A DNA stretch of 64,000 nt from assembly GCF_024611995.1 (NCBI RefSeq), contig NZ_CP102509.1, positions 6,386,001 through 6,450,000 on the forward strand, given 5' to 3'. The stretch's first letter is position 1. Each line of letters begins with the position of its first letter. Origin of the DNA: Streptomyces sp. NBC_00162. Its GTDB lineage: Bacteria; Actinomycetota; Actinomycetes; Streptomycetales; Streptomycetaceae. This document shows positions 59,403-64,000 of the stretch, one piece after another. A model generated the notes under the pieces. The model saw only the letters and a list, made by a program, of their open reading frames with translations, was not told the DNA's origin and ran no database searches. Position numbers and translations under genes: made by a program.

Positions 59403-60619
59403 CCGGCGACCGGTACACCGTGATCTCGGCGGACTGCCACGCGGGCGCCGACCTCCTGGACTACAAGCCGTACCTGGAGAAGCGTCACCACGACGACTTC
59501 GACGCCTGGGCCGCCACCTACGTGAACCCGTACGAGGACCTCCTCGCGGACACGGCGGACCGGAACTGGAACTCCCGGCGCCGGCTGGCCGAGCTGGAGG
59601 CGGACGGCATCGTCGCCGAGGTCGTCTTCCCCAACACCATCCCGCCGTTCTTCCCCAAGGCCTCCCTGATGGCCCAGCCGCCGACGGCAGCGGAGTACGA
59701 GATGCGCTGGGCCGGGCTCCAGGCCCACAACCGCTGGCTGGCGGACTTCTGCGCGGACGCGCCGGGCCGCCGGGCAGGCGTGGTCCAGATCCTGCTGAAC
59801 GACGTGGACGCGGCCGTGAAGGAGATCCGCCGTACGAAGGAGGCGGGCCTGACGGGCGGCATCCTGCTGCCCGGAGTCCCGCCCGGCTCGACGGTCCCGG
59901 AGCTCTACTCGGCCGACTACGACCCCATCTGGGCGGTGTGCGACGAACTGGACGTGCCGGTCAACCACCACGGCGGCTCGGCCTCGCCGCCCCTGGGGGA
60001 CGAACCCGCCGCCCGCGCGGTCTTCATGGTCGAAACCACCTGGTTCTCGCACCGCGCCCTGTGGCACCTCGTCTTCGGCGGCACCTTCCGCCGCCACCCG
60101 GGCCTCAAGCTGGTCCTGACGGAGCAGGGCTCCGGCTGGATCCCGGGCGTGCTGGAGATGCTGGACTACTACCACGGCCGGCTGGTCGCGGCCTCGGCCA
60201 CGGCCGAGTCCAAGTTCGGGGCGGGCCTCGCCGAGGCGATGGGCAAGGGCCCGAGCGAGGTCTGGCGGGACAACTGCTTCGTGGGCGCGAGCTTCATGCG
60301 CCCCCACGAGGTCCCGCTGCGGGAGCGGATCGGCCTCGACAAGATCATGTGGGGCAGCGACTACCCCCACGACGAGGGCACGACCCCGTTCTCCCGCGAA
60401 GGCCTCCGCATCGCCTACGCGGGCCTCCCGCGCGCCGAGGTCGCCGCGATGGTCGGCGGCAACGCGGCCCGCGTCTACGGCTTCGACCTCCCGCTGCTGG
60501 ACGCGGTGGCGGCGAAGTGCGGCCCCCGGGTCTCGGAGATCGCGGAACCCCTGACCGAGATCCCCCCGGAGGCCACCAGCCCGGCCTTCGCCCGCGGCGG
60601 CTCGGTCCGCGTCTGGTGA
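59399..60619 (+). CDS. Amidohydrolase-2 family protein (second copy)
   Basis: A 406-residue paralogue of the preceding protein, with the same order of segments: YTVISADCHAGADLLDYKPY, HNRWLADFCADAPGRRAGVV, PVNHHGGSASPPLG, LKLVLTEQGSGWIPG and IMWGSDYPHDEGTTPFS. Metal ligands are the Asp-x-His in ADCHAG, the NHH and the aspartate of GSDYPH. Two different but related amidohydrolases in one operon suggest two successive hydrolytic or decarboxylating steps, or a heteromer; inference. The ATG overlaps the preceding stop. A strong hairpin follows the stop. Confidence 0.88.
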   Translation: MTGDRYTVISADCHAGADLLDYKPYLEKRHHDDFDAWAATYVNPYEDLLADTADRNWNSRRRLAELEADGIVAEVVFPNTIPPFFPKASLMAQPPTAAEYEMRWAGLQAHNRWLADFCADAPGRRAGVVQILLNDVDAAVKEIRRTKEAGLTGGILLPGVPPGSTVPELYSADYDPIWAVCDELDVPVNHHGGSASPPLGDEPAARAVFMVETTWFSHRALWHLVFGGTFRRHPGLKLVLTEQGSGWIPGVLEMLDYYHGRLVAASATAESKFGAGLAEAMGKGPSEVWRDNCFVGASFMRPHEVPLRERIGLDKIMWGSDYPHDEGTTPFSREGLRIAYAGLPRAEVAAMVGGNAARVYGFDLPLLDAVAAKCGPRVSEIAEPLTEIPPEATSPAFARGGSVRVW

Positions 60620-60626
60620 CGGGCCT

Positions 60627-60671
60627 CCGCCGGGGCGGATCACGGAAGGCATACGTGATCCGCCCCGGCGG
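60627..60671 (+). terminator. Hairpin after the amidohydrolase operon
   Basis: A perfect 18-base stem (CCGCCGGGGCGGATCACG at 60627-60644 with 60654-60671) and a 9-base loop, 8 bases after the stop. No T run follows. Confidence 0.8.
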
Positions 60672-60690
60672 GATCGTGCTCTCGCGAACC

Positions 60691-60722
60691 ATCGGTAACC
60701 CCGATGGATACCGATCGGTAAC
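60691..60722 (+). promoter_or_regulatory. Direct repeats upstream of the hydroxylase operon
   Basis: ATCGGTAAC occurs at 60691-60699 and 60714-60722, 23 bases apart, with the partly complementary CCGATGGATACCGAT between. The pair lies 43 bases before the hydroxylase ATG and could be a regulator binding site. No regulator gene is adjacent. Confidence 0.45.
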
Positions 60723-60764
60723 AACCTCTAGCGGTGCCCCCGGAGGCGCCTCTATGGTGCGGTC

Positions 60765-61652
60765 ATGCCGAACCTGCCCGATGTCGTGCTGTGGTCCATA
60801 CCGGCCTTCGTGCTGCTCACCGTCCTGGAGGTGGTGAGCTACCGGCTCCGTCCCGACGAGGACGCCGCCGGGTACGACACCAAGGACGCGGTCACGAGCG
60901 TCACCATGGGTCTCGGCAGCATCGGATTCGACCTGCTGTGGAAGATCCCGGTCGTCGCGGTCTTCACCGCGGTCTACGAACTCACCCCGCTGCGGGTGCC
61001 GTTCCTGTGGTGGACCGCCCTGCTGATGCTGCTCGCCCAGGACTTCCTGTACTACTGGCAGCACCGCGGCCACCACGTCATCCGCATCCTGTGGGCCTGC
61101 CACGTGGTCCACCACAGCAGCCGGCGGTTCAACCTCACCACCGCCCTGCGCCAGCCCTGGACCAGCGCCACCACCTGGTGGTTCTACCTGCCCATGGTGG
61201 CCCTCGGCGTGCACCCCGCGGCGATCCCGTTCTGCTACGGGATCAACCTCCTGTACCAGTTCTGGGTCCACACCGAGCGCATCGGGAAGCTGCCCCGCCC
61301 CTACGAGTACGTCTTCAACACCCCCTCCCACCACCGCGTCCACCACGCCTCCCAGGGCGGATACCTGGACCGCAACTTCGGCGGGATCCTGATCATCTGG
61401 GACCGGATGTTCGGCTCCTGGGTGGGGGAGACGGAGCGGCCCGTCTACGGGCTCACCAAGAACATCGGCACCCACAACCCGCTGCGCGTGGCCACCCACG
61501 AGTACGCCGCCATCGCCCGCGACGTACGGGCGGCCCGCAGTTGGCGCGAGCGCGCCGGACGCGTCTTCCGCGGCCCCGGCTGGCAGCCCGCCCCGGTCCC
61601 GGCCGCCGCCCCGGCCCCCGCCGCGCAGGCCGCTCCGGAGCACGCGGCATGA
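60765..61652 (+). CDS. Fatty acid hydroxylase/sterol desaturase family protein, AGMO-like
   Basis: A 295-residue membrane di-iron enzyme. The histidine clusters are His100-x-x-His103-His104 (WQHRGHH), His113-x-x-His116-His117 (ACHVVHHSS) and His189-His190-x-x-His193-His194 (SHHRVHH). The stretch NLTTALRQ, then NLLYQFWVHTERI, EYVFNTPSHHRVHH and GGILIIWDRMFGSW closely resembles my memory of animal alkylglycerol monooxygenase (TMEM195), which splits the ether bond of alkylglycerols. Other family members hydroxylate fatty acids or sterols. The C-terminus is Pro/Ala-rich. Its stop overlaps the lysoplasmalogenase start. Confidence 0.87.
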   Translation: MPNLPDVVLWSIPAFVLLTVLEVVSYRLRPDEDAAGYDTKDAVTSVTMGLGSIGFDLLWKIPVVAVFTAVYELTPLRVPFLWWTALLMLLAQDFLYYWQHRGHHVIRILWACHVVHHSSRRFNLTTALRQPWTSATTWWFYLPMVALGVHPAAIPFCYGINLLYQFWVHTERIGKLPRPYEYVFNTPSHHRVHHASQGGYLDRNFGGILIIWDRMFGSWVGETERPVYGLTKNIGTHNPLRVATHEYAAIARDVRAARSWRERAGRVFRGPGWQPAPVPAAAPAPAAQAAPEHAA

Positions 61653-62356
61653 GCGCCGCCGCCTCCCGTACGCCGTCCTGGGCCCGCCCCGTCCCCGAAC
61701 GGGGCGCAGCCGCCGCCCGCGCGCTGCTCGCCGCCTTCGCCGCGGCCACCGTCGCCGACCTCGGCTCGCTGCTCGCCGGCTGGCACCTCGGGCACGTCCT
61801 CGCCAAGCCGCTGCTGATGCCGCTGCTGGTGGCGTACGTGATCACCCGCCGCGCGCCCCGCCTGCTGGTCGCCGCCCTGCTGTTCGGCTGGGGCGGGGAC
61901 CTAGCCCTGCTCTTCGACGCCGAGCCCGCCTTCCTGATCGGCATGGGCTCCTTCGCCGCCGGCCACGTCTGCTACCTCGTGCTCTTCGGCCGGCGCGCCG
62001 CCAACCCCCTGCTCGGGGGCGCGTACGGCCTCGCCCTCCTCGGGACCATTGGTCTCATGTGGGCGGACCTCCCGGCCGATCTGCGCATCCCCGTCGCCGG
62101 CTACAGCCTGCTGCTCACCGCCATGGCCTTCCGCTCCAGTGCCCTCGGGCTGCGGGCCGGGATCGGCGGGGCGCTGTTCCTGCTCTCCGACACGCTCATC
62201 GCGACCGGGGTCGCCGAGTGGCCGCAGCTGCCCCGGCCCGACTTCTGGATCATGGCGACCTACCTGGCCGCCCAGTACCTGCTGGCCACGGGCACGCTCA
62301 CCTCCGCGCAGGCGTACCGTATGACGGTCCCACAAGGGCAGCACAGCCAAGACTGA
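61649..62356 (+). CDS. Lysoplasmalogenase (YhhN family)
   Basis: A 235-residue membrane protein with about eight helices. The YhhN signatures are present: AKPLLMPLLVAYVI, the aspartates in LFGWGGDLALLFDAEPAFLIG, GHVCYLVLF and ALFLLSDTLIA. The family includes animal TMEM86, which hydrolyses the vinyl-ether bond of lysoplasmalogens to release a fatty aldehyde. The ATG overlaps the stop of the AGMO-like gene (ATGA), so the two are translationally coupled. The next gene, an alcohol dehydrogenase, follows by 30 bases with a good ribosome binding site. Confidence 0.88.
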   Translation: MSAAASRTPSWARPVPERGAAAARALLAAFAAATVADLGSLLAGWHLGHVLAKPLLMPLLVAYVITRRAPRLLVAALLFGWGGDLALLFDAEPAFLIGMGSFAAGHVCYLVLFGRRAANPLLGGAYGLALLGTIGLMWADLPADLRIPVAGYSLLLTAMAFRSSALGLRAGIGGALFLLSDTLIATGVAEWPQLPRPDFWIMATYLAAQYLLATGTLTSAQAYRMTVPQGQHSQD

Positions 62357-62386
62357 ACCATCCCCGAGCCGGAGGACTGCCTCACC

Positions 62387-63430
62387 ATGCGCGCCACCGT
62401 CATCCACGCCCCGCACGACATACGCGTGGAGGAGGTGCCCGACGCTGCGATCCAGCGCCCCGAGGACGCCGTCGTCCGCGTCCTGCGTGCCTGCATCTGC
62501 GGCAGCGACCTGTGGGCCTACCGCGGCGAGGCCGCACGTCAGCCCGGTCAGCGCATCGGCCACGAGTTCCTGGGCATCGTCGAGGAGACCGGCTCCGCCG
62601 TGTCCGGCCTGCGTGCCGGCGACCTCGTCGTCGCGCCCTTCATGTGGTCGGACGGCACCTGCGACTACTGCTCCGAGAGCCTCTTCACCTCCTGCGAGTA
62701 CGGCGGCTTCTGGGGCTCGGTCGGCCACGACGGCGGCCAGGGCGAGGCCGTCCGCGTCCCGCACGCCGACGGCACCCTGGTGAAGCTGCCCGCCGAGGCC
62801 GCCTCCGACGACCACCTGCTCACCGGGCTGCTCGCGCTGTCCGACGTCATGGGCACCGGCCACCACGCGGCGCTGGGCGCGGGCGTGCGCAAGGGCTCCA
62901 CGGTCGCCGTCGTCGGTGACGGCGCGGTCGGCCTGTGCGGCGTCCTCGCCGCAAAGCGCCTCGGCGCCGAGCGGATCATCGCGCTGGGCCGCCACACCGT
63001 ACGTACGGACATCGCCAAGCTCTTCGGCGCCACCGACGTCGTCGCCGAGCGCGGCGAGGCCGCCGAGGCGGCCGTGCGCGAGCTCCTCGGCGGCCGGGGC
63101 GCGCACGCGGTCATCGAGGCGGTCGGCACCGAGCAGTCGATGCGCACCGCCGTGAACATCACCCGCGACGGCGGGGCCATCGGCTACGTCGGCGTGCCGC
63201 ACGGCAGCGGCACCGGTCTCGACCTCGGCGTGATGTTCGACCGCAACATCACCCTGCGCGGGGGCGTGGCCCCGGTCCGCGCCTACATCCCGGAGCTGCT
63301 GGAGGACGTGCTCAGCGGAGCCATCGACCCGGCGCCGGTCTTCGACCGGGCCGTGTCCCTGGACGAGGTCCCGGAGGGCTACCGCGCGATGGACGACCGC
63401 AGCGCGCTCAAGGTGATGATCAAGCCCTGA
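62387..63430 (+). CDS. Zinc-dependent medium-chain alcohol dehydrogenase
   Basis: A 347-residue MDR-family dehydrogenase. Catalytic zinc ligands are the cysteine in RACICGSDLWAYRG and the His-Glu in IGHEFLGIVEE; the structural-zinc lobe is reduced (TCDYCSESLFTSC). The Rossmann cofactor motif is VAVVGDGAVGLCGVLAAKRL (about residues 168-187). GGAGG lies 8 bases before the ATG. It probably belongs to the AGMO-lysoplasmalogenase operon; if so it could reduce the fatty aldehydes those enzymes would release. It could equally be an unrelated polyol or aldehyde dehydrogenase. Confidence 0.88.
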   Translation: MRATVIHAPHDIRVEEVPDAAIQRPEDAVVRVLRACICGSDLWAYRGEAARQPGQRIGHEFLGIVEETGSAVSGLRAGDLVVAPFMWSDGTCDYCSESLFTSCEYGGFWGSVGHDGGQGEAVRVPHADGTLVKLPAEAASDDHLLTGLLALSDVMGTGHHAALGAGVRKGSTVAVVGDGAVGLCGVLAAKRLGAERIIALGRHTVRTDIAKLFGATDVVAERGEAAEAAVRELLGGRGAHAVIEAVGTEQSMRTAVNITRDGGAIGYVGVPHGSGTGLDLGVMFDRNITLRGGVAPVRAYIPELLEDVLSGAIDPAPVFDRAVSLDEVPEGYRAMDDRSALKVMIKP

Positions 63431-63439
63431 CGCCGCATG

Positions 63440-63481
63440 CGAGGCGCCACATGTGAGGCGCCACATGTGAGGCGCCACATG
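63440..63481. repeat. Three tandem 14-bp repeats
   Basis: GTGAGGCGCCACAT (first copy GCGAGGCGCCACAT) occurs three times head to tail at 63440-63453, 63454-63467 and 63468-63481, directly after the dehydrogenase stop and before a terminator. Confidence 0.9.
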
Positions 63482-63483
63482 TG

Positions 63484-63522
63484 AGAGGGCCGGGCGGGGG
63501 TCACCCCCGCCCGGCCCTCTCG
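63484..63522. terminator. Bidirectional terminator
   Basis: A perfect 18-base stem (GAGAGGGCCGGGCGGGGG at 63484-63501 with 63505-63522) and a 3-base loop, between the convergent dehydrogenase and protease genes. Confidence 0.9.
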
Positions 63523-63533
63523 CGTACCAGGTG

Positions 63534-64000
63534 TTACTTCACGGCCTTCAGCGCGTCGACCACGCCGTAGCCGTAGTAGCCGGTCTGACCCCACTTGCTC
63601 TCGCAGGTGGTGGCGTCTATCAGCGCGCCCGTGGCGTCGTAGACCTGGGCCGGGCAGGCCGTCTTGGTGGCCTGGCCCTTGAGCATCGCCTGGAGCTGCG
63701 ACGGCGTGGCCGACGGGTGCGCGCTCTTGAGCAGGGCCGCGACGCCCGCGACGTGCGGGGTGGCCATCGAGGTGCCCTGCTTGTAGCCGTAGCCGCCCGG
63801 GATGGTGGACAGCACGCGGCCGTTGGCGTCCGGGGTGGCCGGGACCTGCCACTTGTCGCCGCCGGGGGCGGCGACGTCCGCCACGCCCAGGCCGAAGCTC
63901 GAGTAGTACGACTTGAAGCCCTTGTCACCGGTCGCGGTCACCGTGACCACGCCCGGCAGCTGGGTCGGCACGTCGAGGCAGACCCGCGGGTCGATGGTGC
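63534..64000 (-). CDS. Subtilisin-like serine protease (S8), C-terminal part
   Basis: The frame is open to the right edge of the window, so only the last 155 residues are visible. They include VVTVTATGDKGFKSYYSSFG and the catalytic serine in GTSMATPHVAGVAALL, followed by a C-terminal segment with two cysteines (KTACPAQVYD and TTCESKWGQ) and KAVK at the end. This matches secreted S8 peptidases of Streptomyces, which act outside the cell. The catalytic Asp, His and signal peptide lie outside the window. Confidence 0.9.
   Translation of the reverse strand, partial: TIDPRVCLDVPTQLPGVVTVTATGDKGFKSYYSSFGLGVADVAAPGGDKWQVPATPDANGRVLSTIPGGYGYKQGTSMATPHVAGVAALLKSAHPSATPSQLQAMLKGQATKTACPAQVYDATGALIDATTCESKWGQTGYYGYGVVDALKAVK

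Overview
The window is a high-GC (about 70% or more) actinobacterial chromosome segment. Coding density, strong third-position G/C, GTG and TTG starts, 4-bp stop/start overlaps and the protein families all point to Streptomyces or a very close relative. I see no rRNA, tRNA, insertion sequence, prophage or CRISPR array. From memory, several stretches follow the Streptomyces coelicolor order around SCO1838-SCO1860 (enoyl-CoA hydratase, gbn, ABC-F, pitH2, cobalamin genes, LAETG-anchored protein), but other parts do not, so the neighbourhood is only partly conserved.

0-6 kb: the end of a DUF3616-like protein, a membrane protein, an SMR efflux gene with its TetR regulator, an HxlR-peroxiredoxin fusion divergent from an MFS exporter, and dapD with a strong terminator. 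6-16 kb: a secreted nuclease, a first HEAT-like hypothetical protein, a PhoX phosphatase with a likely PHO box, a double TerD protein, and an aldehyde dehydrogenase/IclR pair sharing a palindromic operator. 16-27 kb: a three-gene membrane protein-kinase-regulator operon, a penicillin-binding protein, a GNAT, an FrnE-like DsbA protein, two class V aminotransferases, an amidohydrolase and a sortase (LAETG) anchored protein.

27-38 kb: a CapA protein, a CobE-CobC fusion, a ZIP transporter, and a minus-strand cobalamin operon (cobD, cobQ, chlI/D-type chelatase, cobO, cobB) behind a cobalamin riboswitch. cobN and the corrin-ring methyltransferases are absent here. A dispersed Streptomyces repeat lies in frame inside cobB. 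38-50 kb: PitH2 phosphate transporter with a PHO box over its -35 region, a hydrolase, a paralogue of the HEAT-like protein, a zinc metallopeptidase, an ABC-F ATPase preceded by a seven-codon leader ORF, the GATC-binding nucleoid protein gene gbn with five GATC sites upstream, an enoyl-CoA hydratase, and a five-gene Asp23/AmaP envelope-stress module.

50-64 kb: an SDR lacking its catalytic pair, SURF1, a DEDDh exonuclease with a BRCT domain, a large RING-TerD protein, a TetR-controlled acetoacetate decarboxylase/SDR/double amidohydrolase operon, and a possible ether-lipid operon: an alkylglycerol-monooxygenase-like hydroxylase overlapping a lysoplasmalogenase and followed by a zinc alcohol dehydrogenase. 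The window ends inside a subtilisin-like protease.

Themes across the window: phosphate scavenging (nuclease, PhoX, PitH2), TerD-type stress proteins (two loci), and local regulators with visible palindromic operators. Functions are inferred from sequence patterns recalled from known families; no search was run.
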